Assembly: GCF_002727185.1 (NCBI RefSeq)
Contig: NZ_NIZW01000007.1
Coordinates: 248,001-312,000, forward strand
Direction of reading: 5' to 3'
DNA length: 64,000 nucleotides
DNA from: Rhodopirellula bahusiensis
GTDB lineage: Bacteria > Planctomycetota > Planctomycetia > Pirellulales > Pirellulaceae
Position 1 is the first letter of the stretch, and every line of letters starts with the position of its first letter. Below, in pieces: positions 46,247-53,939 of this stretch. Both the position numbers and the translations under genes were made by a program. Below the pieces are notes generated by a model. That model was not told where the DNA came from, did not search any database, and was given only the letters and a program-made list of their open reading frames with translations.

Positions 46247-46430
46247 TTCTAGCTCGCGGGTTGTTCGATCGTCGCATGCGTGTGGCGGTCAACGTATCAA
46301 TTCGGGAGTCATAGGTGCAAACGGCGTGCTCTGTTTGCACCGCAAAGCTTGAGCCAGATTCACCAGGTGACTGGCTTTCTCCGATCCACTCATCTCTCAC
46401 CGTTCACTTAATCGCCCACTTCCGTACGCC

Positions 46431-47492
46431 ATGCAGCCCACACCGCTTCGTCGAATACTGCTCGGCCTCGGCGTGTTCTTGATGATTTGCGCGATCGCGA
46501 TCGTTGCCTACATCCAAATGGGATGGTCAGTCAGCGATGCGATTTACATGGTTGTGATCACGATCTTCGGCGTCGGCTACGGCGAAGTCAAACCAGTCGA
46601 CACACCCGCACTGCGGACCCTGACCATCGCGATCATTGTGCTGGGATATGGAGCCGCGATTTACACGGTCGGTGGATTCATCCAGTTTTTGGTCGACGGC
46701 GAACTACAAAGCCTCTTAAGGAATCGAAAAATGAGCCAAGGCATTGCCAGTCTTCGCGGGCACACGATCGTCTGCGGATTCGGACGAATGGGAGTTCGCG
46801 TTGCCGAGGAACTTCAGCAGCTCGACCAACCGTTCGTGGTGATCGACGAAAATTCATCGCGAGTGGAACTAGCTCAGCGAGCGGGCATGCTAGCGATGGT
46901 CGGCAATGCCACGGACGAAGACACGTTGCTGTCCGCCGGCATCAACCACGCTCGCGGTTTGGCCACGTTGCTTCCCGATGATGCCGCCAACGCGTTCATC
47001 TGCGTCACTGCGAGAGACCTGGCCGACACCGTCGAGATCGTTTCTCGAGCGGAGAATCACTCAGCTCAGAAAAAGCTGATTCGCTGCGGTGCCAACCACG
47101 TCGTGATGGCCGCGACGATCGGTGCGATGCGTGCGACTCAGTTGCTGGTTCGCCCCACCGCGTCCGCCGTTTTAGAATCCTATGGGTTGTCACACGGGAT
47201 CAGTGAAGAACTGTCCGCGATCGGGTTGAGCCTGGAAGAATTGGAACTGTCCGGAAGCTCGCCCCTGGTCGGCAAACCGCTCGGCGACATCCAAGTTCGC
47301 GGCAATCGAGGATTTCTGATTGTCGGTGTGAAGCGGGGCGATGACCCGATTCAGATGAACCCCAGTGGCAGCTTGATCTTGAAAGCCAAGGACACAGTGA
47401 TCGTGGTCGGCCATCAAGACGACATCACTGCCTTGTGTTTGGCTCACAAAGTTCAGCGGCACGAGATGCTCTACCGCGGCGTCAAAGTCTGA
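46431..47492 (+). CDS. Potassium channel with RCK (TrkA-N/TrkA-C) domains
   Basis: A 353-aa two-TM potassium channel subunit. TM1 residues 8-30 (RILLGLGVFLMICAIAIVAY); pore helix and selectivity filter VVITIFGVGYGEVKP (TxxGVGYG, the potassium filter) at about residues 40-55; TM2 LTIAIIVLGYGAAIYTVGGF. Then an RCK domain starting at about residue 108: HTIVCGFGRMGVRVAEELQQ (Rossmann GxGxxG) and VVIDEN, GNATDEDTLLSAGI. The C-terminal TrkA-C lobe follows (about 265-345: SSPLVGKPLGDIQVRGNRGF, DTVIVVGHQDDI). This is the MthK/GsuK plan, ligand-gated. Channel direction and ligand are not known. Confidence 0.9.
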   Translation: MQPTPLRRILLGLGVFLMICAIAIVAYIQMGWSVSDAIYMVVITIFGVGYGEVKPVDTPALRTLTIAIIVLGYGAAIYTVGGFIQFLVDGELQSLLRNRKMSQGIASLRGHTIVCGFGRMGVRVAEELQQLDQPFVVIDENSSRVELAQRAGMLAMVGNATDEDTLLSAGINHARGLATLLPDDAANAFICVTARDLADTVEIVSRAENHSAQKKLIRCGANHVVMAATIGAMRATQLLVRPTASAVLESYGLSHGISEELSAIGLSLEELELSGSSPLVGKPLGDIQVRGNRGFLIVGVKRGDDPIQMNPSGSLILKAKDTVIVVGHQDDITALCLAHKVQRHEMLYRGVKV

Positions 47493-47531
47493 CTCAAATC
47501 AACCGCCGCGACGCTTCCAACATCCGGCCGA

Positions 47532-48380
47532 TCAGGCGTCTTTCGACGAAGCCGCCTCAGATTTCGCACTAGCGATTCCGCTGGCAATCAAACCGGCCAT
47601 GTACCCGCCTTTGAATCCAGCATCGATGTTGACCACCGCCACGTTCGCGGCACACGAAGTCAACATTCCCATCAAGGGCGTCAGACCAGCAAAGTGGGCA
47701 CCGTATCCCGTGCTGGCGGGAACCGCGATCACGGGAGTCGCCACGTGACCGGCCAATGCGGCGGGCAGGGCACCTTCCATTCCCGCGACTACCACGATGG
47801 CGGCGGCGGATCGCAATCGAGGCACCGCGGCCAACAAACGCTGCGGTCCGGCAACGCCGATGTCGTCGATCCGCTCGCAAGCGATTCCCATCCAAGCCAG
47901 TGTTTCAGCAGCTTCGTCGGCCACGTGCGCATCGGTGCTCCCAGCGGTGACAACAGCGACATGAGTCGAGTGGCCCTCGACGCCGATGGGTTCCAAGCTT
48001 TCGTCGCCACAACCAATTCGCAACGTGCGAGCGGACGGGTTGTACCGGGTGTTCTCGAACACCCGCCGCAGTTGAGCCGCCGCAGTCGCGTCGATTCGTG
48101 TGATCAAGCACGCTTGACCAACCGCGATCTGAGTTTGCACGATTTGGGTCATCAGGTCCGTTGATTTCCCCTCGCCGTAAATCACTTCGCCAAAACCACA
48201 GCGAGCCTGGCGTCCCAAGTCCACGGTCGCACCGGGCACCGTTTGCATGTCCGCAGACGCTCCCAACGAACTGGCCTGAATGGATTCCACCGCGGCTTCC
48301 ACGTTGGTTTGCCCGGAAGCGACATCCTGCAGAATTTGAAGCAGGGCGGGGGAGGGCGGTTGATTGGAGGGTGGGTTCAT
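47532..48380 (-). CDS. larB: Nickel-pincer cofactor biosynthesis protein LarB
   Basis: LarB carboxylates and hydrolyses nicotinic acid adenine dinucleotide in making the nickel-pincer nucleotide of lactate racemase and relatives. The 282-aa protein shows the AIR-carboxylase-like C-terminal half: VAVVTAGSTDAHVADEAAET, GVAGPQRLL, AAIVVVAGMEGALPAALAGH, TPVIAVPASTGYGAHFAGLT and NIDAGFKGGYMAGLIASG. The N-terminal segment ARCGFGEVIYGEGKSTDLM also matches the family. larC and larE are not in the window, so it stands alone here. Two KOPS-type motifs lie in it, antisense. Confidence 0.88.
   Translation of the reverse strand: MNPPSNQPPSPALLQILQDVASGQTNVEAAVESIQASSLGASADMQTVPGATVDLGRQARCGFGEVIYGEGKSTDLMTQIVQTQIAVGQACLITRIDATAAAQLRRVFENTRYNPSARTLRIGCGDESLEPIGVEGHSTHVAVVTAGSTDAHVADEAAETLAWMGIACERIDDIGVAGPQRLLAAVPRLRSAAAIVVVAGMEGALPAALAGHVATPVIAVPASTGYGAHFAGLTPLMGMLTSCAANVAVVNIDAGFKGGYMAGLIASGIASAKSEAASSKDA
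47763..47770 (+). repeat. KOPS-type octamer GGGCAGGG
   Basis: Plus-oriented, antisense within larB (codons for GALPAALAG). Confidence 0.6.
48349..48356 (+). repeat. KOPS-consensus octamer GGGGAGGG
   Basis: Plus-oriented, antisense within the first codons of larB (PPSPAL). Variable base is G instead of C, with GCAGGGCGG just before it. Confidence 0.5.
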
Positions 48381-48503
48381 AGCGTTCTGCTTGACTTTCC
48401 GGCCAGGATCCTTCTGACCGTCCTTGCGTGTTTCGCACCGGACAACTTAAATGCGAGACCTTCAAACATAGCCGATTCCCCCGCATTTGGATGCAGATCT
48501 GAG

Positions 48504-49718
48504 ATGAAAAGTTGTGTGCTAGCCTATTCCGGTGGTCTCGATACGTCCGTCATTCTGGGCTGGCTCCAGGACCAAGGCTACGAAGTCCACTGCGTCTACG
48601 TTGATCTTGGACAACCCTGCGAGGACCGCGACGCCATCATGGAGAAGGCTCGCACCTGCGGCGCGAAATCGTCTCGCCTGGTCGACGTTCGCGAAGAATT
48701 GTGCCGCGATTTTGCGTTTCCCGTGTTGGCGTGGCAAGCCAAGTACGAGCAAATCTATCTGCTGGGCACCTCGATCGCTCGCCCGCTGATCAGCAAGGTC
48801 TGCCTCGAAGTCGCTCGCGAAGTCGGCGCGACCGCCTACGCTCACGGAGCAACCGGCAAGGGCAATGACCAATGTCGTTTCCAACTGGCCGCGGAAGCTC
48901 TCGATCCAGGCATCGAGATGATCGCTCCTTGGCGGATCAAATCGTTCCGCGATGCGTTCCCGGGCCGAACCGAATTGATCGAGTACTGCGACGTCAAACG
49001 AATTCCCGTCAAAGCCTCGACCGCGAAGCCATACAGCAGCGACGAAAACGTCCTGCACATTTCCTATGAAGCTGGCAAGCTGGAAGAACTCGACGTCAAC
49101 GGTGTCGAGTTGGTCGAATTTGGAATGGGAGTTTCGCCACAAGAAGCCCCCGACAAAGCAGAAGAAGTCACGATCACGTTTGAGTCCGGTGTGCCCAAGA
49201 CGCTGAACGGAAAAGCCGTCAACGCGTTGGAAATGGTTGAGCAACTCAACGATATCGCTGGCCGCAACGGTGTCGGCCGGATCGACATGGTCGAAAACCG
49301 ATTTGTCGGCATGAAGAGCCGTGGCGTCTACGAATCACCCGGCATGACCGTGCTGTACGACGCGTTGATGTACATCGAACAACTGACGATGGATCGCGAC
49401 CTGATGCACCTTCGCGACCGGATGGCTCCCGAAGTCGCAGAGATGGTTTACTACGGTTTCTGGTACACACCCAAGATGGACGCGTTGATGTCGTTCATCG
49501 AAACGGCCCAGCGCCCCGTCACCGGCGAAGTCACGCTGCAGCTCTACAAAGGCAACATCATGGTGTCTTCGCGAACCAGCCCAAACAGCTTGTACGACGA
49601 AGAAATCGCGACCATGGAAGGCGGCGGCTCGTACAACCAAGACGACGCCGAAGGATTCCTGCGAATCCAAGGCTTGCCTTCGCGAGTCCAAGGCCGCGTT
49701 TCACCACGCAAGTTCTAA
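48504..49718 (+). CDS. argG: Argininosuccinate synthase
   Basis: Condenses citrulline and aspartate using ATP in arginine synthesis. The 404-aa protein starts CVLAYSGGLDTSVILGWLQD (P-loop of the ATP pyrophosphatase family) and has YVDLGQPCEDRDAIMEKA, LGTSIARPLISK, YAHGATGKGNDQCRFQ (citrulline/aspartate site), APWRIKSFRD, YSSDENVLHISYEAGKLE and NRFVGMKSRGVYESPG. ATG 48504 is preferred over the longer frame because it puts the P-loop at residue 8, as in the family. It is divergent from larB and ends with a strong terminator. Confidence 0.96.
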   Translation: MKSCVLAYSGGLDTSVILGWLQDQGYEVHCVYVDLGQPCEDRDAIMEKARTCGAKSSRLVDVREELCRDFAFPVLAWQAKYEQIYLLGTSIARPLISKVCLEVAREVGATAYAHGATGKGNDQCRFQLAAEALDPGIEMIAPWRIKSFRDAFPGRTELIEYCDVKRIPVKASTAKPYSSDENVLHISYEAGKLEELDVNGVELVEFGMGVSPQEAPDKAEEVTITFESGVPKTLNGKAVNALEMVEQLNDIAGRNGVGRIDMVENRFVGMKSRGVYESPGMTVLYDALMYIEQLTMDRDLMHLRDRMAPEVAEMVYYGFWYTPKMDALMSFIETAQRPVTGEVTLQLYKGNIMVSSRTSPNSLYDEEIATMEGGGSYNQDDAEGFLRIQGLPSRVQGRVSPRKF

Positions 49719-49769
49719 TTTGCGACCGAGATTCATTTGACGGCGGCTGAGTCCGCGATCAATCAACGC

Positions 49770-49801
49770 AAACGGCGAGGTTTATCCCTCGCCGTTTTTT
49801 T
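49770..49801 (+). terminator. Intrinsic terminator after argG
   Basis: Nine-bp stem ACGGCGAGG / CCTCGCCGT with loop TTTATC, then seven T. Confidence 0.9.
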
Positions 49802-49866
49802 GTCGCTGAAACGTTTCCATACCAAAGTGTTTCAGTTCAAAGACGACAGCGAGTGCCTCAATAAAC

Positions 49867-50787
49867 TCATCGTTCTGTCGAGGCCCATTCGTCCAACACG
49901 TCATCGGGCAGTGGCTCGCCGCCGGCAGGAGAGATCAACGCCTGAACGGTCAACGGCGGTGTCGTATCTGGCAGGAAATACCCCCTGCCATCCACGGTCG
50001 CAACGCAAACGCCACCTTCGGTTGCTCCGCCAAGTCCATTTCCGGATGGGGCGTTGATGAGACCGCCAATCGATGCGACATCTAAATCGTAAGGCTCCAT
50101 CCACGACTCGGTCATGGAATTCATCTGACCTTCCGCCAACAGGATTGTCTTTGCGGCTCCGTCGGTCACCTGCCTGGGCCCCATCGGCCCGGTACTGGGA
50201 AACAAAGTTCCAGCCCCCGTCACCAAATGGTAGACAGTCCCGGCCCCCCAACCGCTACTCTCAGGATGCCGGTAGACCGCAGGAATTTGCCAGGAGAGCT
50301 GCTGATTCTCGCCCTCGTTCCACGGCACGCCCTTGTCGATCTGACTGAACAGAGCATCCTCGTCGAGGTAAGGCAGGATCGTCACTCGCCATGAATGCAA
50401 CTTTCGTCCCGTGCCATCCGTGGTGTATGGGGCAGGGTAGACACCGTGATCGGTGGCGTAAGCGTTCAACGCGGTCGCGATCTTTTCCATGTTCTTGATG
50501 CTGCTCAATCGCTGACGCCCCGTGCGAATCTTCTTGGCCGTCCGACTTCCGACCTGGATTGCCGCGATCAAACCGGCTCCGATGAGCAACAACGCCAACC
50601 CAGCCGCGACGAACCAAATTGCCGATCGTTTTCGATTCGTAGGCCGACTTCCCTGTCGCCGCGCACCAGCGAATACAGGCATTGTGATTTCGCGACCACA
50701 CACGACGCAGTCACCGGTGCGTCCGCTGAATTCATCTTCGACTTCGGTTTGCGATTGGCAGTGTGGGCAAGTGAACAGAAACGTCAT
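49867..50787 (-). CDS. DUF1559-like protein with N-terminal zinc ribbon
   Basis: A 306-aa protein. It opens with a zinc ribbon ([20 protein letters not shown], then [13 protein letters not shown], two CxxC pairs) followed by a TM helix ([20 protein letters not shown], about residues 60-82). The rest follows the DUF1559 plan rather than a new fold: [20 protein letters not shown] (compare SNNFKQLGLAAHNYHSA), [39 protein letters not shown] and the end [17 protein letters not shown] (the DG tail). So the prepilin leader has been replaced by ribbon plus TM. ATG 50787 places the ribbon at the start. A GGGCAGGG motif at 50430 lies antisense in its codons. Confidence 0.72.
   Translation of the reverse strand: MTFLFTCPHCQSQTEVEDEFSGRTGDCVVCGREITMPVFAGARRQGSRPTNRKRSAIWFVAAGLALLLIGAGLIAAIQVGSRTAKKIRTGRQRLSSIKNMEKIATALNAYATDHGVYPAPYTTDGTGRKLHSWRVTILPYLDEDALFSQIDKGVPWNEGENQQLSWQIPAVYRHPESSGWGAGTVYHLVTGAGTLFPSTGPMGPRQVTDGAAKTILLAEGQMNSMTESWMEPYDLDVASIGGLINAPSGNGLGGATEGGVCVATVDGRGYFLPDTTPPLTVQALISPAGGEPLPDDVLDEWASTER
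50430..50437 (+). repeat. KOPS-type octamer GGGCAGGG
   Basis: Plus-oriented, antisense within the zinc-ribbon DUF1559-like gene (codons for YPAPYT). Confidence 0.6.
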
Positions 50788-50879
50788 ACGATCCTTTCCA
50801 GCAAATCTGTGATGCACCGCGTGTGCGTCCAGTCACCAATTTAGCCCATCTCGCCACGACTTGGATCGCGAACCGACCG

Positions 50880-51317
50880 ATGAAAATTGTTTTGCAACGC
50901 AGCGGACAAGCCAGCGTTTCAGTGGACGGAGAAATCGTTGGCCAAATCGACCGCGGATTGGTGGCATTGATCGGGATTGGACACGACGACACGGAAGCGA
51001 CCGCAGCCGCACTGGCTGACAAAACCGCTGGGCTTCGGATCTTTTCCGACGAAAACGGAAAGATGAACCGAAATGTGATCGATGCCGGTGGGAATGTTCT
51101 CGCGATCAGCCAATTCACGCTGCTGGCCGATTGCCGAAAAGGACGCCGGCCCGCGTTCACCGACGCCGCGCCTCCCGAGCGAGCCAAAGAGCTCTACGAG
51201 CATTTCGTCAGCGAGCTTCGCAAAACGGGACTGTCGGTCCCATGCGGCATCTTCGCTGCCGACATGGCCGTTTCGCTGACCAACGACGGACCGGTCACGA
51301 TCATCTTGGAACTCTGA
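50880..51317 (+). CDS. dtd: D-aminoacyl-tRNA deacylase
   Basis: Hydrolyses D-amino acids (and glycine mischarged on tRNA-Ala) from tRNA. The 145-aa protein starts [20 protein letters not shown] and has the two active-site motifs of the family: [17 protein letters not shown] (SQFTL) and [13 protein letters not shown] at the C-terminus (NxGPVT). Length is exactly that of the family. ATG 50880 is preferred to a longer frame by alignment to the family start. It starts 92 bp from the divergent zinc-ribbon gene. Confidence 0.95.
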   Translation: MKIVLQRSGQASVSVDGEIVGQIDRGLVALIGIGHDDTEATAAALADKTAGLRIFSDENGKMNRNVIDAGGNVLAISQFTLLADCRKGRRPAFTDAAPPERAKELYEHFVSELRKTGLSVPCGIFAADMAVSLTNDGPVTIILEL

Positions 51318-51349
51318 GAAAGAGCCAGCGAAAACCGACCGGCGGATCA

Positions 51350-51370
51350 CCGGGCGGCTCGCGCCGCTCA
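51350..51370. repeat. Dispersed GC-rich repeat, copy 1
   Basis: Contains GGGCGGCTCGCGCCGCTC, which is repeated at 53885-53905; both copies are preceded by ACC and followed within about 50 bp by an AGCGTCGG word. The core GCGGC-TCGC-GCCGC is self-complementary. Confidence 0.65.
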
Positions 51371-51396
51371 ATGCGGAAGCGTTTCGGGACCGTCGC

Positions 51397-52320
51397 TTAG
51401 CGTCGGGGCAGGGCAGTGGGCCAATTCGGGCGAGCAACCTGTTGTCCCATTCCCGACTGAATCGCTCCCGGCGGAACAGCTCCCGGCTGCGGTTGAGAAG
51501 GCTGAGACGGCCAACCAAAGTTCGAAGGCGATTCTTGCGGCGAAGTCATCCGCGGCTGCCACTGCGGCGGCTCACGAGATTCCCACGGCGCAAACAATGA
51601 CGGATTGGTGTAGTCCGGATTGATCTCGTCCTGACTCGGAACGGCGTAGCGATCTCGATCCATTCGCACACGCTGACGCAAGCGATCCAAGATTTCGTGA
51701 TCGCCCCAAGCCAAGTAAATGAACAGCCCGAGTTGGCCCCAGACAAAAATGTTGGCCAGCGGACTGCTGCCGAAAAATTTCAGTGCCGTCCCAAAGGATT
51801 TCTTCACTCGCATCGAGCCGCGGCTGAAATCCAACGACCAGATCTCGTCCAAGATCAAATGGGTCAAGAATCCAACCAACACCGCACAGGATTTGTAGAC
51901 GCGGACGGCTTCGCTAGCGCAAGGCATGGCCATGTAGGCGATCAGCCCCGCGACCAACGCCGCTGGAATGCTATGCCACATCCCTCGGTGAACCGTGAAC
52001 TTGCGGAATCCTTCCACCGCAACAAACCGAATCGCGATGTAAACGATCATCGCCGCGAGCGCCATCGCTTCGTGTGACAGCCCCAGATCTCTCCATCGAT
52101 CGATCATCAACATCGGTACGACCGCCGCCAGAAACAAACTCGTTTCGCGAAGCGGCACCCCAGAATCGCTGTCCAAATCCGGCAACATCCCCGACACGCT
52201 GCACAAACCTCCGGCGAGCAGCGAACTCTCCAGCGACATGCCCTGATCGACGACACCCCAATATCCATAGGCGCATCCGACAACGGTGCTCGTCGAGATA
52301 TGGGTTTTGAAGCCAGCCAA
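51397..52320 (-). CDS. Membrane-bound metal-dependent hydrolase (YdjM/DUF457-like)
   Basis: A 307-aa protein. It starts FKTHISTSTVVGCAYGYWG, the family start with THxxxG, then SVSGMLPDLDSDSGVPLRET (GxxPDxD metal-binding motif), a hydrophobic helix, HRGMWHSIPAALVAGLIAYM (HRGxxHS motif) and LVGFLTHLILDEIWSLDFS (THxxLD motif). These His/Asp sets are those of the DUF457 hydrolase family. About five membrane segments. The C-terminal 90 residues are Pro/Gln-rich and look disordered. TTG 52320 is chosen because upstream residues are not conserved and run through the intergenic repeats; the start is uncertain. Confidence 0.8.
   Translation of the reverse strand: MAGFKTHISTSTVVGCAYGYWGVVDQGMSLESSLLAGGLCSVSGMLPDLDSDSGVPLRETSLFLAAVVPMLMIDRWRDLGLSHEAMALAAMIVYIAIRFVAVEGFRKFTVHRGMWHSIPAALVAGLIAYMAMPCASEAVRVYKSCAVLVGFLTHLILDEIWSLDFSRGSMRVKKSFGTALKFFGSSPLANIFVWGQLGLFIYLAWGDHEILDRLRQRVRMDRDRYAVPSQDEINPDYTNPSLFAPWESREPPQWQPRMTSPQESPSNFGWPSQPSQPQPGAVPPGAIQSGMGQQVARPNWPTALPRR
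51406..51413 (+). repeat. KOPS-type octamer GGGCAGGG
   Basis: Plus-oriented, antisense over the last codons (TALPRR) of the membrane hydrolase gene; preceded by CGTCG. Confidence 0.65.
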
Positions 52321-52351
52321 TGAAACGCGAACGGAAAGGAGAGCACGGATG

Positions 52352-52359
52352 GGGAAGGG
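52352..52359 (+). repeat. KOPS-consensus octamer GGGAAGGG
   Basis: Plus-oriented, intergenic; the last plus-strand match in the window. Confidence 0.5.
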
Positions 52360-52550
52360 CGGTCCGACACTATTCCCGAGACAACAGCCACCACCAAACC
52401 GTGAGGGCGGAGCAGGGCGGTCGCGCACCGAGAACCATTGGCGTTACCAAATCCGGATGCCCGCCCGCCATGGGGAAAAATATTCGATCTGAACTGCGAA
52501 ACAGACGAAGCTTCTCGGCTTGCCTCCAAAGCACGCAAAATTGCTGTTCG

Positions 52551-52558
52551 CCCTGCCC
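52551..52558 (-). repeat. KOPS-type octamer GGGCAGGG, minus orientation
   Basis: Intergenic, upstream of cvpA. It is the leftmost copy with the C-type core in the minus orientation. Confidence 0.65.
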
Positions 52559-52619
52559 CTCTGCTTTTGCTACAAGCGTCAAAACGGTTCGGATCCGTTG
52601 CAGCGGTGAAAGTGCGCAC

Positions 52620-53402
52620 ATGCAGACTTACGACATCCTGATGACGATCATCCTGGTCGGCGCAACCCTTCTGGGCGCGATCCGTGGATTTGCATGGCAA
52701 CTCGCTTCGATCGCTTCCATCGTCGTCAGCTATGCCGTCGCGTACCACTATCGCGAACCGTTCAGCCAGAACATTCATGCTGCGCCGCCTTGGAATCAAT
52801 TCCTGGCGATGTTCATCCTGTTCGTCGGCACATCCTTCGTCATCTGGGTCGCACTGCGAATGGTCAGCGGAATGATCGACCGAATGCGGCTGAAAGAATT
52901 CGACCGCCAGATCGGAGCTCTCTTTGGACTCGCCAAAGGAGCTCTGCTGTGCACGATCATCACGCTCTTCGCGGTCACGCTTTTTGGCGAACGAACTCAG
53001 CGAGCGATCGTGGCCAGCGAGAGCGGCCGATTGATCGCACGCGTGCTCGCCGAATCCAACTCGATCATGCCGCCGGAACTGAACACGGTCGTCCGACCCT
53101 ATTTGGACCAATTCGGTGATCAGCCAGACTCAGACGAATCTTGGCTGTCGCGATCCCAAACGCCACCGAACGTCGATCCAAATTGGAACAATCAGAACGC
53201 TCAACCAGCGAATGACTTCGCGCCGCAAAACGGCTTTCAGCAAGCTCAAAACAGCCCGCGAACACAGCAGCCTTTCGGCGGCTTTGGCGGAGGCTCAACA
53301 TCAACCGCTAGCTCGACACCCAACGCCGCCGCGAGCCCGCAACAGCAGGCGCCGACATGGCGACAATCCGCGACGCCGCGATGGCAAACTCCGCGACGAT
53401 GA
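52620..53402 (+). CDS. CvpA family membrane protein
   Basis: A 260-aa protein. Residues 1-165 form the CvpA domain with four helices: YDILMTIILVGATLLGAIRG, FAWQLASIASIVVSYAVAYH, FLAMFILFVGTSFVIWVALR, and IGALFGLAKGALLCTIITLF, with the typical RGF and DRxxGALFGLAKG motifs. The C-terminal 90 residues are Gln/Asn/Pro-rich and low in complexity, probably disordered. The last residues (ATPRWQTPRR) are encoded by the first unit of a 105-bp tandem repeat that continues after the stop. ATG 52620 starts the first helix. CvpA proteins affect colicin V production, purine synthesis or envelope integrity. Confidence 0.87.
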   Translation: MQTYDILMTIILVGATLLGAIRGFAWQLASIASIVVSYAVAYHYREPFSQNIHAAPPWNQFLAMFILFVGTSFVIWVALRMVSGMIDRMRLKEFDRQIGALFGLAKGALLCTIITLFAVTLFGERTQRAIVASESGRLIARVLAESNSIMPPELNTVVRPYLDQFGDQPDSDESWLSRSQTPPNVDPNWNNQNAQPANDFAPQNGFQQAQNSPRTQQPFGGFGGGSTSTASSTPNAAASPQQQAPTWRQSATPRWQTPRR

Positions 53403-53678
53403 TCGCTCGGCCGGCGTTCAAAACGCGACAGCGAAACGATCGCAATTTTGAATTCGCAAGGACGGCGAAAATCCGCGACGCCGCGATGGCAAACTCCGCG
53501 ACGATGATCGCTCGGCCGGCGTTCAAAACGCGACAGCGAAACGATCGCAATTTTGAATTCGCAAGGACGGCGAAAATCCGCGACGCCGCGATGGCAAACT
53601 CCGCGACGATGATCGCTCGGCCGGCGTTCAAAACGCGACAGCGAAACGATCGCAATTTTGAATTCGCAAGGACGGCGA
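53360..53678. repeat. Three tandem copies of a 105-bp unit
   Basis: The unit (beginning near AATCCGCGACGCCGCGATGG and ending GCAAGGACGGCG) is repeated three times with almost no divergence; period 105 measured from 53468 to 53573. The first copy carries the cvpA stop codon. Because 105 is divisible by 3, open frames persist through it on both strands (35-aa repeats), but I regard these as by-products, not genes. Confidence 0.9.
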
Positions 53679-53789
53679 ACGATCGGGGCGGGGCGTCCTC
53701 CAGATCACCGGCGCCCAGACATCTGCAACGTCACGAAACCAAACCCCAGACGCAAAACACGCCTGAAACACTGGTTTTACGCACCTCGA

Positions 53790-53817
53790 ATACAACATAA
53801 GGGGCATTATCGGACGT
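53790..53817 (-). other. dif: Candidate dif site (XerC/XerD recombination site)
   Basis: A 28-bp site with an 11-6-11 layout, read on the minus strand as XerC-type arm ACGTCCGATAA, spacer TGCCCC and XerD-type arm TTATGTTGTAT. The XerD arm agrees with the E. coli arm TTATGTTAAAT at 9 of 11 positions; the XerC arm agrees with the B. subtilis arm ACTTCCTAGAA at 8 of 11 but with E. coli at only 5. The inner ATAA...TTAT symmetry is as expected. It lies in an intergenic region close to where the orientation of the GGGNAGGG motifs reverses. Arm comparisons rest on recalled dif sequences. Confidence 0.62.
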
Positions 53818-53821
53818 TGCG

Positions 53822-53840
53822 GGGCGGTCGAAATCCGCCC
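53822..53840. repeat. Short GC hairpin beside dif-like site
   Basis: GGGCGG, seven-base loop, CCGCCC; could be the transcription end of accA or simply a local repeat. Confidence 0.45.
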
Positions 53841-53884
53841 TGATTCGCCGTGCGGATCCTAACGCGAGCCCTCCGTACGGCGAG

Positions 53885-53905
53885 ACCGGGCGGCTCGCGC
53901 CGCTC
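53885..53905. repeat. Dispersed GC-rich repeat, copy 2
   Basis: Second copy of GGGCGGCTCGCGCCGCTC (first at 51350), in the same orientation. Confidence 0.65.
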
Positions 53906-53939
53906 CGCTGAAAGACGCGACGACTCTTCAGCGTCGGCC

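Larger units (their letters stand above)
52321..52619. other. Intergenic region holding the switch of KOPS orientation
   Basis: Between the divergent membrane hydrolase and cvpA genes. It carries the last plus-oriented GGGNAGGG (52352) and the first minus-oriented one (52551), with a degenerate plus-type word (AGCAGGGCGG) at 52411. No gene is supported. Confidence 0.6.
53403..53939. other. Intergenic terminus region: tandem repeat, dif-like site, GC hairpins
   Basis: Contains most of the 105-bp tandem repeats, the dif-like site (53790-53817), a GGGCGG/CCGCCC hairpin (53822-53840) and copy 2 of the GC-rich repeat (53885-53905). No gene is supported. Confidence 0.7.

Noticed and set aside
52476-52503. 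A first dif candidate in the hydrolase-cvpA gap (TTCGCAGTT and GAATATTTTT arms on the minus strand)
   Set aside because: Only CGCA and a few bases of the arms fit, and the inner ATAA/TTAT symmetry is missing. The site at 53790-53817 is clearly better.
53360-53678. CRISPR-like array
   Set aside because: Unit of 105 bp repeats without spacers; contiguous tandem repeat, and no cas genes in the window.
53357-53800. Repeat protein of 147 aa (three 35-aa repeats), and a 115-aa repeat protein on the other strand
   Set aside because: Both frames are open only because the tandem repeat period is divisible by three; no start signal, and the first copy overlaps the cvpA end.
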